Positions 44,445-55,609 of a DNA stretch of 64,000 nt are shown in pieces. The translations under genes and the position numbers were made by a program. Location of the stretch: contig NC_056745.1 in the NCBI RefSeq assembly GCF_019279795.1, forward strand, positions 1,492,340,179-1,492,404,178. Direction: 5' to 3'. Each line of letters starts with the position of its first letter. The first letter of the stretch is position 1. The DNA comes from Protopterus annectens (lineage: Eukaryota > Chordata > Ceratodontiformes > Protopteridae). Below the pieces are notes generated by a model that saw only the letters and a program-made list of their open reading frames with translations, was not told the origin of the DNA and did not search any database.

Positions 44445-47235
44445 ATTTAAAAAAGAAATCCTGATTTTTTTCAGGCCGTTGTGTCCCCACCCCATTATTT
44501 TAAAGCTTTATTACTAATTCTTTAGCAAAGAACGAACACTTGATAGTAAGGGATCCTCTAAGGCTTCAGCCAAAAATCTAATTACCAGTGATGGAGCCTG
44601 AACTTTCTAGAAATCATCAGCAAAGGGTTGTGTTCTTTAAAGCTCAAATATATTTAATAGCTTACCTGTTGATGCCCCTTTGTCATCTGTCTCCTGTGTG
44701 GAGTTCTTCCTCAAGGGCAGCCTACATTTTGGGTCACCTAGGACACTACATGAGAAAAATCCCCCTTCAGCCATCTTGTTGTATAAGCGTACAGTACTTG
44801 AACAGAAAGATCTCCTTTTATGGGATCATCTCTACATGGAAAATTCTTTACAGCATCTTCCATGCAGACAAATTTTCCTTCAGGTTCAGGCTGGTCTGTG
44901 AGCTCATGCTGAGAATATATTCAGCTGACAGTTTTTCATCTAACTGAAAGCAGAAGGTGGTGGTGGGGGTTATACTCCATCTAAGATAATATGCTAGCAA
45001 ATTCAGTGGCTTTAGGCAGCCAGACCAAATCTTTTGTTTCATAGAAAATTAGCGAAGCAGTGCAAACCAGTTTCGATACACTAAACATGTGGTAGAGCCT
45101 GCATTATTTTCTTCTTTGACTACATTGGGCAGCTCTGTTGGAATATGTCCGGGCCTACTGTATTTACACCAATAACTATGACCCTTTTTTTTTTTTTTTT
45201 TTTTTTGGAAATGTGCTGTTTCAGTCTTTGTAAAGCCACCGCCTGGAACTCATTTCACCCATTGAGAAAACACTCCAGACTAGATTTACTTTAAAATAGG
45301 GCAAGTTTCACAGAAGCCGTACTTAAAGGCTTGCTGTAATTTCCATAGTTTGGTCTGGGGAACCCAGCTATTCCAGCTGGTTTGTGTTCTGTGATTCAGT
45401 TTGTTGCAGCAGTGATCCTTATAATAATCATACAAGAGCATTGTACAAGTACTACCCCCCCCCCCCCACAAGTATCTTGGGGTCATCTCTAGGGCCACAT
45501 TCCCAACTGGCTGTCTACCTTCTTTGAAACTGAAGGTGTTCCTTCTCTGTATACATTAGTACATTAAAGGTCAGTCCTCCGGAACTGGCCTGTTGTTGGC
45601 ACGGTTGTATTCCCGGGTTATTCTGTGAACATGTCCTTTATCTGTAATTGTCATGAGAACTGCATGGGAATTTATGCTTTTTAGGTTATGCTTAGAATGT
45701 TTACATACATCTGTTGCAAAACACTTTACCTTGTTCTCTAGACATTTTTGATTTGGACTGTGCAGGGTCCATGTGTTAAGTTTGCAAAAAAGCCTTCTGC
45801 ACATTGTTACCTTTGTTTGGTGGAGTAAGCACAGAAGATGGAGATGGTTTCTCTCCCCTTCACAATAGAATTTCTAGCTGATGCTCTTAAAGGGTAAAGG
45901 AAGAAGCCCACTGCTTTGGGATGGAAAACAGATGCCCACTTGTGGTCCAAGTCCTGTGACCTAGAATTTGCTGCAGCAATGATCATGCATTCAGACCTTT
46001 GTTTACATATCTTACAGCCTGAATGTCTTATAGTGTACTTGTGTTTCTAGAAAACGTTCTAATTGTAATTGTATACGGCAGAAGGGCAACAGAGAAAATA
46101 TACTTCTCTCAGAAGGAAAACAATATGTAATTGGCGTGGCTGCCTGAAGGGGTAGGTGGTGAAGATGTGAATAGTAAATTAACCAAGTTTGGCAGCTGTC
46201 TGGAATAGGACAGAAAGCTGAAGCATTTTAAGTCAGTGTAGCATTTTATGGATCCATTAGCAAGTAAGTTTTTCTATTTCGTGCTGAGGAAGGGAACATC
46301 TTGTAAATGGAGTACGGTTCATGCACTACTGCTCAGTGTATGGTGAACAATTTATTTGTATTTGTTAACCAGATGAGTGTATATGTAAACTGGGCCTTTC
46401 ATCCATGACCCAGACTTTTAATTAGCACACAAACGCATTACACGGATAGTTCAAAAAAATAAGGTGCACTAAACAAAGGTATATGTGAAACCAGAAAGTT
46501 GTGTTTAGAAAAAGATTGTACAACGTTTTACATTTTGTGTTGGCTATTTGAATAAGAATGTCATATGTACAAGATGCACCTATTTACCTGCATCTGAAGG
46601 TGATGCATCCATAGTACATGACAGTATGCATTAGTAGATGTGCATTCTATATTGGCTGTATTCTAACTTTTGTCCACATAGATTTAGCATTTTTCATTCA
46701 TCAGAAAAAAATCTTTTTTATTGAAGGTATCAAAAGTAATTTCCTGTCTTATGGTAGCTGAATTTCTATTCCGTGAAAATGGCCCAGGTTTACTAAAAGG
46801 TCTTTTGCCCAAGTTGAGCGATGTAGTGGTCTAATTACATCTGTGGTACTGCTGTCTGTACATCTTCGGAAACAGCGCGATTCCTTTGTGATGAGGTATT
46901 TTTTAATACTGGGCAGTAATGTTTGTGTCTTTTTGAATAGTTAATAGTCTGGCAGTAACGAGGTTCTGCTTGTTAGTATTGGAAGTCAAGTCTCACTGAT
47001 GGCTTTTAGAAGGAATTAAAAATGCAAACCTTTCACTTTTGTTTGTGGTTGCCTGAAATATTGGGTGTTTCTGGTGCAATGGAATATAATTTTTGGAAGT
47101 GTATATTCAAGTGCTAGGATTACTCTCGTCTTCACTTTTGTTGTACTTGCTTCTGTTGCTAATTTTATGCGATAATTTGTAACATGCTTTAAGTTGTATT
47201 TCAAAAAGTGAGCTCCTCCACTCATGGGATTTTAC
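44445..47235. other. Unassigned sequence
   Basis: No gene or element was recognised in 2.8 kb. Poly-T at about 45,187-45,206 and a C-run near 45,454-45,467 are the only simple repeats. Frames up to 119 residues (44,588-44,947) show no domain. Confidence 0.5.
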
Positions 47236-47239
47236 TTTC

Positions 47240-49132
47240 CTTTGCAACAATTTCTTCCTTCTGTTGTACATTTTGTTTATGGTAGGAGACCACCAGATTG
47301 ACTTCTTTTTTTGGAGGATAGCGTCTTGGTTCTGTCTGGGATAGCACGATCCATGCAGTCTTGTAAGTGCTTATAGAGTGCATTTGTGTAGGATTCAGCA
47401 GTCGGAACTGTATTGCCCATCTACATGGGTGTCATCAAGTTGACCACTTCTGTTTTAAGAAGCATGAAGTTGGCTTTGGAGAAATTTTTTACCGTGGTTT
47501 CCTTAATGGGGGGTGGGGCGAGATGTGGATATCAAGGGTGATTAGCTTATGGTCGGATCGGACCAACGAGGAGTTGACTTCAGGTGTAGAACACCGGTCA
47601 CTCATGTTGGTTATGACTAGGTCTAGGATATTGTTGCCCCTGGTGGAGTTGTGGATAAGTTGATCCAGGGCATTGGAGTTTATGAATTCCAGAAAGCGTT
47701 GAGTGAAGGAGTTGGTGCATGAGTAGTTTTCTCAGTTAATGGTGGGGTAGTTGAAATCGCCCATTATTAGGGTATTTGGTCAAACCCGAATATTTTCCAG
47801 TACATCAAGAAAAGAGGAGTGGGAATCCTTGGGGATGGTGGGTGATCTGTAGCAAGCTACAATTTGCATTGCAGTTTTGCCCAGAGTTAGTTGCACTTGG
47901 ATAACCTTGGATGCATTATGCTGAGCAACTAGCTTGGAGGTGTGGATACCCTTAATGAATATGGACACACCTCTGCCTTTGGTGTTCCGGTCCAGTTTAC
48001 ATGGCCAAAAAGTGTGGTATGATTTATAGCCTGGTAGTGCAATGGTGGTCTCTGGAGCATTGAACCAAGTCTCAGTCACTGCACAGATATCGATGTTCTT
48101 CATTTTAAGGAGTGCCTCGAGTGAGTGCATTTTGAGATTTAGACTTGTAGCATTATCCTCAGTTTTTGCTTGTCTGTTCCTGTTACTGTGGTGAATTTGT
48201 CATTTGAACCTTGCCTAAAAAAAGGCACTATAGGGGTGGCAAGAGCCTTAGCCAGTATCTGGAATCCCAGGGGCAATAGGTGCAGGCCATCTCTGGCAAA
48301 GCATCGTGGTCTGTCAACCATGTCATCCCAAGCAGACGGTACTGGATCCCCTTAGAATGACACCAGAAGCTTAGCCAGTTGTTGAAGTCAATCATTTTGT
48401 CCTTGTACTGCGGTATCATTCTGGGCGATGGCAGAATGCTACTCAGGGTTAGGGTCGTACCTGCCTGGGCTACAAGATCAGAGATCTCTTCCATGTCTCT
48501 TAATATAGTCCAGGGAGGTAAGTCTCAGGTCATTCACACCAACATTGACAATGACAGAGTCATATTTGTACTTGTTGTGGAGTGACCTGAGTGCATGGGT
48601 TATGTGGCGGATCCTGGCAGATGACAATAACCTTCTCCTTGTTTAGCCTGCTGAGTGGGACATCAGTGTGCCTGACTATAGAGTCACCTATGACTAGTGT
48701 GTTGGATACGTTGTTTTGCCTTATTGGCTGTGGTTGAGTGGCACACTGAGTCTATGGGCTGTGTGTCATTTGGGTTGTGTTGGGGGGTGGAAGTTGCTTG
48801 CTTTTCTGCTTTGGAGGTCTCTGTTGCTTGGGCATATTATTATTGAGAGCCTCTGTGAATGTTTTTGTGTTTCTGTGTGTGGATTTTGGTGGTGTAGATT
48901 TAGTGAGACTGTGTGACAATGTGGTGCGGTGCAAGTGTTTACCTTCTCCTTTTGAATGTCAAATTCAGGCTTGGTTGGAGCTTTACCTCCAGTTTGGCTA
49001 GATAAGTGCATCTCTCACAGGTTGTAGTGTTTGGGAGTAGGAGGAGAGGGTTGTCTGTGTACATGAGGCAATTTCTACATTGCCCCAAGATGCCCAGATT
49101 CATCAGATAGACAGGAGAGAACACTGTTTAAC
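47240..49132 (-). mobile_element. CR1-like LINE (family A), ORF1 and endonuclease part (inverted)
   Basis: Minus-strand reading gives ORF1 first. A Cys-rich motif (CRNCLMYTDN...CERC) lies near 49,030-49,090. An SGNH esterase-like region follows with GDSIVRHTDVPLS near 48,690, VNVGVNDLRL near 48,540 and FARDGLHLLPLG near 48,280, giving GDS, GxND and DxxH blocks. CR1 ORF1 proteins are known to carry such an esterase. The endonuclease starts near 48,130 with IDICAVTETWF, then RGVSIFIKG, MGDFNYPTIN near 47,755 and SDHKLIT near 47,550. Past it, the sequence continues collinear with 22,491-22,850 (YTNALYKHLQDCMDRAIPD) to about 47,240. A few shifts and stops split ORF1. This is the only copy in the window showing the 5' half of family A. 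Confidence 0.85.
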
Positions 49133-49704
49133 AATGCACAACCATTGATATCCCCCCTCAGAATCTATATTAGAAAAATCCTCTGCTTATATGGTTTATA
49201 TATGCCCCCAGGTAATAACATTATCACAGTCGAACATAATTTACAGTGGGTATCTCCCCATTTGTATCATGAAACAATAATACTACGAAACCTAAACATA
49301 AGAGTAACAGGAAGTGTGCCCTAAATTGGAAACACTCCCTTCTCAACAAGTGAATAAGATTCCTTGTGAAGTCCTCCAAAGCAATCTATGAATCCGATTT
49401 AGCTTTCTGAACTAAAGAAAACTATAAGACATTCTTTAGTTGCATGCATAACATAAAAGGAAAGGCCTAGATTTGTGCCGAACTGTTAATTAATAACACA
49501 TATATGACCCTGTGGACATAGGTTATGTGAAAACTTCACTACCCTATCCCCATGACATCCCTACCACCTGTCCCCTAACTTGTATCTCTAAAGAGCAGGT
49601 TGTAAACGCCCCCTCTAAGGCCAAAAACACAGCATTTATGTGACCTGATAACATCCCGGACTACGTCCTACATGGGCTCCAACAGAGTCAACATAGAACA
49701 TGCA

Positions 49705-50030
49705 GAACCAGCAAGATGCAGAGTATACAAAAATAGTAACATGGACTATCAAATTTACTACATGATCATTTCAGACAATATTCAGGTGGTATTCAAAGAA
49801 AAAGAAAAAAACAGGTTAGTTTAAGTAGATGTTACAATGTAAAAGATAACAGTAATCCATATTTCAAGAGAACATTTATAAATATAAATCATAAGTCATT
49901 GTGCTTTTCAAATAAACATTATATAATTGTAAAGTTTTTTTGGAATAGATCACATTGTGTGGGCAGGACAATTGCATGACTAAGAAAATTCCTGGCTCAT
50001 TGATGAGAGTGCAAGGAAATTAATGTGCAA
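49705..50030. other. Unassigned sequence within the broken LINE
   Basis: This AT-rich segment stands where family A RT coding sequence would be expected. No repeat or gene was recognised. Confidence 0.5.
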
Positions 50031-50035
50031 ATAGG

Positions 50036-50405
50036 CACATGTAGGTGAGTTCTGCAGGATAAACAGGAGTATCGCTAAGGATAAGTAACACATGTAGGTG
50101 AGTTCTGTAGGATAAACAGGAGTATTGCTAAGGATAAGTAACATGTAGGTGAGTTCTGCAGGATAAACAGGAGTATCGCTAAGGATAAGTAACACAGGTA
50201 GGTGAGTTCTGTAGGATAAACAGGAGTATCGCTAAGGATAAGTAACACAGGTAGGTGAGTTCTGTAGGATAAACAGGAGTATTGCTAAGGATAAGTAACA
50301 CAGGTAGGTGAATTCTGTAGGATAAACAGGAGTATCGCTAAGGATAAGTAACACAGGTAGGTGAGTTCTGTAGGATAAACAGGAGTATCGCTAAGGATAA
50401 GTAAG
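50036..50405 (+). repeat. 53-bp minisatellite, about seven units
   Basis: Units contain GTAGGTGAGTTCTGTAGGAT, AAACAGGAGTATCGCTAAGG and ATAAGTAACACA. Starts at 50,041 and 50,094 are 53 bp apart, and one unit is 51 bp. Identity between units is high. The frames at 49,980-50,195 and 50,285-50,551 (minus) arise from this array. Confidence 0.93.
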
Positions 50406-51213
50406 GGCATTGCCTCCAGAAAAAAAGTCATAACCTCCCTGTACTCTTCTCTCATCAGGCCAATAATAAAGTTCATCTCCCCTTTTGGTATGTACCTTTC
50501 CAAGCACCTGCAGCAATTAGAAAAACCACTAAGGTTCCTCACAAGGAACATTCAAGGTCTTCAGCATCTGTCCTATGTGGATCATCTGAAATCACTGTCA
50601 CTTTATTCTGTTTCATACAGACTACTCAGAGGCGAACTTTGCCTTGCATATAAGGCAATCTCTGATCCTGCTTTATTGGAAATGCTGCATATCAGCAAGT
50701 CAAATGGTACATCAATTACTCTCTCTACAGACCTTAACCTACCTGGTATGTGACATTAATATAACCTGCTGGAGGGACAGATTTGTCTCCCAGAGGTTAC
50801 CAAACCTTTGGAACAGACTCCCACTTCATGACAAATAGAGCACCTCATTGGCCCTCTTCAAAAGCAATCAGGGCAATTTGTGGGTAAACATAAATTCACC
50901 CCAGAGGTCTCACCTGTCTCCCTCTTGGACAGGGGCAATAAGTGCTGGTTGTGGAAATAAAGGTAGAACTTGGCGAGGCTTGTAAGGGCTCTAGGGCCAT
51001 TAGCCTAGTAACTTCCTAAGATCCTACTACTGATGACCTGCCAGTCTAACACCCCAAAAGCCTCTACGGCTTTATACAGTTAATCACATCTGCCTTTAGG
51101 GGCCACAAAAACACAGGTAGGCAATTGGCCTTAGACTGGATACTTACTAGTAAATGTAACAAAATAAACTCAAGAGTTGCTTACTAGAGAGCATAAGTGA
51201 CCATCTACTAACT

Positions 51214-51828
51214 TAGTAACCAAAACAGAAGCCGAAAAACCAGTGAAAACTGTAATGGAACACAGCAACAGAAACGAAAGGTTTAGCGCTTTCATCCGTC
51301 AGGACATCATCAGAACAATGAACCAGCCCGTTCAATCAGTATAAATAGTAATTAAAACCATCACAAGACTCTAAGCTCATTAATTAAACAAATGTCAATA
51401 AAAACTGTGAACAATCCCTTCCAAGATAAAAACGACTTAAATAAAAATACTAAATGTTCAAATACGATCACATTAACATTCTGGGCTTTTTAGAAATCAA
51501 ATAGGTGAAATGGAGCAAGTGTCATTAAGTCCTGGCTCCACTAGAGAATTTAACTTGAGCTGCCATTTCAATTCCCTCACAAGCAAATGTTCTTGCACAG
51601 TTCTACCCCTGTCATCCCTCTTAAGCTGTTCTATGACAAAATACCCACATTTGTGTCCAGCGTTTTTTGGATATGTCTAAGCAAAGCATTCCTGTCTTTT
51701 TTATTTTTAATATCTCTTTCATGTTCATATATTCTTTCTCTCACCCATCGAATAGTTTTGCCTGTTTCTGCTGCTGTGTTCCATTAAACAGTTTTCACTG
51801 TTTTTTCAACTTCTGGTTTGGTTACTAG
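51214..51828 (-). mobile_element. Penelope-like element (PLE2), GIY-YIG fragment with inverted ends
   Basis: On the minus strand from about 51,780 the reading is AAETGKTIRWVRERIYEHER followed by DIKNKKDRNALLRHI. This is the conserved second half of a GIY-YIG domain as in PLEs ('GETGRT...R..EH..DI...K..NAL..H'). The 3' UTR follows to a hammerhead-like motif near 51,280-51,325. The 5'-most stretch (51,763-51,828) recurs inverted after the 3' end (51,214-51,275), sharing TAGTAACCAAA, CAGTGAAAACTGT and ATGGAACACAGCA blocks. RT is absent. It is a second PLE family or a distant relative of PLE1, and is 5'-truncated and broken. Confidence 0.75.
51275..51325 (-). ncRNA. Hammerhead-ribozyme-like motif (PLE2 3' region)
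   Basis: On the minus strand the order is GTT, CTGATGA (51,307-51,313), TGTCCTGACGGAT, GAAA (51,290-51,293), GCGC, TA, AAC. CUGAUGA and GAAA are the two conserved hammerhead core boxes. TCC/GGA pairs as stem II around a TGAC loop. AGCGCT is palindromic and would make the short stem III in a dimer. UA is an allowed NUH cleavage site (CUA), and GTT/AAC begins stem I. All core parts are in the right order, so activity is plausible. This is prediction from sequence only. Confidence 0.62.
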
Positions 51829-52361
51829 TCTGTGAGGTGAGAAGTACATCTACAAAACTTATACAAGTCAGAAATTAAATATTCAAAATAAGTCATTTGC
51901 AAACAAATATGTAACTCAGCTATATTAACAAAGAACCTTTCTCAAAACTTTAATGCACTCTAAGTGGAATATACTAAAATCTTTTCCCCGTGACACTGCT
52001 GTTATACACTTCAGTGATATATTCCTAAAAAAATTAACTATGCTGTTATGTTCTGGGACAAGGTTAAGTCCAACTCAGCACCAAGGTTAACAAAGGAAAT
52101 TAAAAAACTGACGCCACAATGTGAAAAAGGCTGGAAAGAGTGGCACAAAAGTAGGACACAAAGTATACATCCCAACAATTTAGACATCTAAGAGACATCA
52201 CAAAGTACCATATCAAGCATAAGCACACCTATTATAACAGCCTCCAAAATAAACTGCCCAAAACTTTTATGGTTGTCCATGAATTGAGTATTACATCTTG
52301 GCCAAATTACTACTGCCACCCCGCAACCACTAATATTACTGATTAAATCCCGCACAATTTA

Positions 52362-52490
52362 TAACCCCCTACTGCATGACCCTCATACAATTTATAACCC
52401 TACTGTGTGTCCCTCACACAGTTTATAATCCCTACTGCATGACCCTCACACAATTTATAACCCTACTGCGGTCCCTCACAAATACCATCT
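52362..52490 (+). repeat. 31-bp tandem repeat, about four units
   Basis: Units read roughly CTACTGCATGACCCTCACAC followed by AATTTATAACC, with one shortened unit. The array lies within the linker part of the family C LINE. Confidence 0.88.
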
Positions 52491-52578
52491 CCGTACCTGT
52501 ATCCTGTCTTAACTGTCCTCAGCCATTTGATTTCAGCCCCTCTAACCTACCTCCACTATTAGATATCTCCCACTTGAG

Positions 52579-52603
52579 GTAAAAAAAAAAAAAAAAAAAA
52601 AAA
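52579..52603 (+). repeat. Poly-A run
   Basis: About 23 A residues in a row, without a recognised retrocopy upstream. Confidence 0.9.
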
Positions 52604-52951
52604 CAACCTCCCTGGCTACTGACCAACTCTTTTCTGGCTGCTCAAAATGGCTGCTGATGTCATTGCTTTTCCTGTCTCCGTACTGATAATTACATCTACA
52701 TCCAAAAAGTACAGCCCATCTAGTCAGAAAAAATGATTTATTATACTTCACATAAAGAGGGCACATCTACAGAGTTCGGTAACTACTCGCCCATTGCAGT
52801 ATCCCCCGCATCAAAAATACTTCAAGTATGACCATGCCCTGCTTATAACTATACTTAAATTCAATTATACGATGAATTCCCATTAGTATTAAAAAATGTG
52901 CACGCTGATTGGTCAGCCCAACCATCATGCCCATTGTAACTCAAGCATATA

Positions 52952-53188
52952 TTTGTTTGTGTATTTCGGCTTTTCCCAGTTAGGGGTCGCTACAGCGGAA
53001 CTCCGGTCCGCTAATGATTGGCAGTAGATTTTTACGTGCTGGCTTGCCGGGCCTAACGCACAACCTTCAACGAAGGAATGCCCATTTACGCATATCGCCA
53101 CACAGAAGACGCTCTAACTGAGAATCGAATGGGCAACGTCTAACTGTGAGGCGACAACGCTACAGCAGCACCACCACCGCAGTACACA
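52952..53188 (-). mobile_element. tRNA-derived SINE-B, copy 3
   Basis: This is reverse-complement SINE-B. It begins with the RTE-like end GGCTTTTCCCAGTTAGGGGT, then CCGCTAATGATTGGCAGTAG, TTCAACGAAGGAATGCCC, the complementary B box GAATCGAATGGGCAAC and CAACGCTACAGCAGCACCAC. Target duplications TAACTCAAGCATATA at 52,937-52,951 and 53,189-53,203 are identical over 15 bp. It sits inside the broken family C LINE. Confidence 0.93.
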
Positions 53189-53663
53189 TAACTCAAGCAT
53201 ATACTAATAGAAAAAAGTCTGTCTGCTTCCTACTTCAGTGGCCTGAATTTTCTGTTGATATATGCTACCAAGGATAGGGCAAATACAGGAAAAATTGGGT
53301 ACATTCTGTAAAGCTAAACAAAATGTACCCAATTTTCCTGTGTTTTTGCTGTCTCATTACAGCTGTCTTGATGTTTGGAGAAGATCCACATTTTTGCTTC
53401 ATATTAAAAAAATAAATAAATAAAAGGCAGCAGAGGTTTTTTTTCTCTGTTGCTTGGTTGCCTGTTTCTGTTCAACAGCACCAATGCACAGTGCATGCAT
53501 ATGGGACTTGCGCTTCCACGCTTGCACAGTACATCTGAAAATGTGGAAGAATCAAGCTTCACCAATGTGATCAAACCACACAAACTGTGAGTAAATACAG
53601 CATTACCTACACTCAGTCGTGCGTTTTGCTTAAATAACCTCTTCTCTGAATTGCAGCAGATTA

Positions 53664-53816
53664 AACCCTGTCATAGTGCAACCAATGCTTTTGCACATTT
53701 TAACAATAGTATAAACCAGTCTAGGTTCATAGATTATTAACCCCGTCATAGTGCAACCAATGCTTTTTCACATTTTAGCAACAGTATAAGCCAGTCTAGG
53801 TTCATAGATTATTACT
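53664..53816 (+). repeat. Tandem duplication of about 76 bp
   Basis: Two copies share GTCATAGTGCAACCAATGCT, ACATTTTA, CAGTATAA and CCAGTCTAGGTTCATAGATT. The duplicated unit includes the first bases of SINE-A copy 5 (AGGTTCATAGATTATTA), so the duplication happened after the SINE had inserted. Confidence 0.88.
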
Positions 53817-53936
53817 ACGCTAGTTGCCTTTGTAGGCTATTTTAAACCTAGTCAGTTATCCAATGTGTGAATCAAACCCTGCACCTTGTGTCTGTAAGGT
53901 AAATACTGTAACTATTATGCCAACCTCCCAACCCCG
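53797..53936 (-). mobile_element. tRNA-derived SINE-A, copy 5
   Basis: This is reverse-complement SINE-A. It has AGGTTCATAGATTATTAC, TTTTAAACCTAGTCAG, the complementary B box GAATCAAACCCTGCACC and GTAACTATTATGCCAACC. It lies inside the family C LINE remains, and its 3' end was caught in a local tandem duplication. Confidence 0.83.
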
Positions 53937-54324
53937 GAAGTGTTCACCATGTTCATAGATTTAACTTTTACTCCAACTACTTCACTGAACTTTGTTCTGT
54001 AGGTGTCTTCCAATACTACCTTACATGGATGGTTCTTTGGTTATCTAGTAAGAAAGCAACAAGCAGTTAAAAGGAACCAGTATTTCACCTGCTCTCTCCC
54101 AGTCACCATAGGAATCCCACAGGACTCTGTACTAGGACTACTCCTGTCTACTATATTCATTAACAAGCCCCAGACTGACGTAGACCATGCAAATATATTA
54201 CAGTATGCAAATAATTCCGCTTTGATGTGTACAGTCCCAATGTTATCCAAACTCCCGGAAGTTACGCAGACATCTTTCTCTGCAGTTGAAAGCCTGACTT
54301 CTGTCCTGGTTGTAGTCTGCTACT

Positions 54325-55585
54325 GTTACATAGCGGTGATTTTATTTTACTGCTGCTTTTGTTCATTTCCTTTCATTCTTGAAGCTAGGCAGGCCGTTTA
54401 TCATGTGGCAAATTTTATTTCAGGAAAATGTGAAAGTTTGCACTTTAACACGTAGCTACCCTGTACATCTCACCTTGAACACCTGTTTGCAGGCTAAGTA
54501 ATCTTAACGTACTTGGGATGCTTACTACTTTAGTCCACTGAAGTCATAAACACCGTCCTGCAAATGCATCAAAACTGCTTTATACACCAGATAATTAAAT
54601 TTTGCTATGCCAAATGTATTTTTATTAATGTTTTGATTGAGACTGCATTGTATAACATTTTTAAGATGTATTCTATTGGATTGCCCTTCAAAATGGGAAT
54701 AAATTTGTTTTCATATCAGACTGCTATTCAAAATCCCGTGGTTACCTAACTTAAATAGCTAATAAATGATTAAAACACACAACATTTCTAAAATGTTAAC
54801 ATGGGTCTGACATGGCCTGTGTGCTACAGAAAGAAGAAACTAACCCATTTTAAAAAAAGGGACAGCAAATTATTCTAGTTGACATCTGTTAATAAGAAAA
54901 TGCATTCACATGAACTACCTGTTTAACAAGATAAATAACTGTTAAATTATTTACACACAGCAGACTTCTTACAACTATTTAATGCTATTTAATGGGGCAA
55001 GTACTTCCGATTTTAGCTGTCTCATTTATTATGCATGGAATGCTACTGTTTTGGTTAGCTGCCAAACATTAGCACGCTTTCTTTGTGCAGTTGATGACTT
55101 CAGTTTAGCATTTGTGAGGTTAAAAAAACAAAACTGCAAGTTAATTTTGTACAGATAAAAGAAAGAACTTTGTTTATCCTCACATTGTCATGAATATTGT
55201 GTACACAGACGTGTTAATGTTTACTTTTCTTGGGGAAAAAGTTAATGAGCAGCAGTTAATGAATTTTGCATTCCTTGTAAAACTGCTAGGTGTAGTCTTT
55301 GCTATAGTGAATAATAAAACTGTAAAACTACTAGGTGTAGTCTTTGCTATAGTGAATAAGAAGACTGAAGCAGGAACACAAGGTTGGGAGAGACGCTGAG
55401 TGTTTCCTCTACAACATAGTGATTTACTTCCTAGCCCATATGGTATTCATGTATGTTGTTGAACTCCCTGACAGTAATCCAGGCATCTTGAACTCTGTCA
55501 AGGTTTATACCTGTATGGCTGGGCTTTAAGTGCACTACCTCCATGATGGTGTGAAAGGAAAAAAATAGTGTTAAGTAAGACAAAA
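54325..55585. other. Unassigned sequence with a short tandem duplication
   Basis: No gene was recognised. At about 55,278-55,365 a segment of about 44 bp (CTAGGTGTAGTCTTTGCTAT then AGTGAATAA) occurs twice in a row. The 69-residue frame at 55,190-55,399 crosses it. Confidence 0.6.
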
Positions 55586-55609
55586 GTTATGCTGCTGTCC
55601 TTCTATTCA

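Larger units (their letters stand above)
49135..51015 (+). mobile_element. CR1-like LINE (family A), RT linker and 3' part, core replaced
   Basis: From about 49,290 to 49,700 the translation follows the linker before RT: KSSKAIYESDLAF, KTFFSCMHNIKG, then SKAKNTAFM and NIPDYVLHGLQ, equivalent to SKAKNTASMGLDGVPGCVLHEL near 23,165. The RT core is then missing. Family A sequence resumes at about 50,409 (TSLYSSLIRP equivalent) with MYLSKHLQQLEKPLRFLTRN, LYSVSYRLLRGELCLAYKAI and CWRDRFVSQRLPNLWNRLP, and the tail ends near 51,015 (GCGAGGCTTGTAAGGGC). The gap holds unrelated sequence and a 53-bp tandem repeat. Together with the inverted ORF1/EN part to the left it may be one twin-primed insertion. 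Confidence 0.75.
51990..54320 (+). mobile_element. Rex1/L2-like LINE (family C), broken copy 3
   Basis: Three collinear pieces are visible. At 52,060-52,300 is the linker after endonuclease (SAPRLTKEIKKLTPQCEKGW, KEWHKSRTQS). At 52,755-52,830 is the RT start (FGNYSPIAVSPASKIL, like NYRPIxxLPxxSKILE). At 53,940-54,310 are VFTMFIDLTF, LHGWFFGYLVRKQQAVKRNQ, IGIPQDSVLGLLLSTIFIN and LQYANNSALMCT. The last is the equivalent of the catalytic Y-A-D-D site with both Asp read as Asn, so the enzyme would be dead even without the other damage. Between the pieces lie a 31-bp tandem repeat, a SINE-B and a SINE-A. The C-terminus and 3' UTR were not recognised. Confidence 0.72.
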
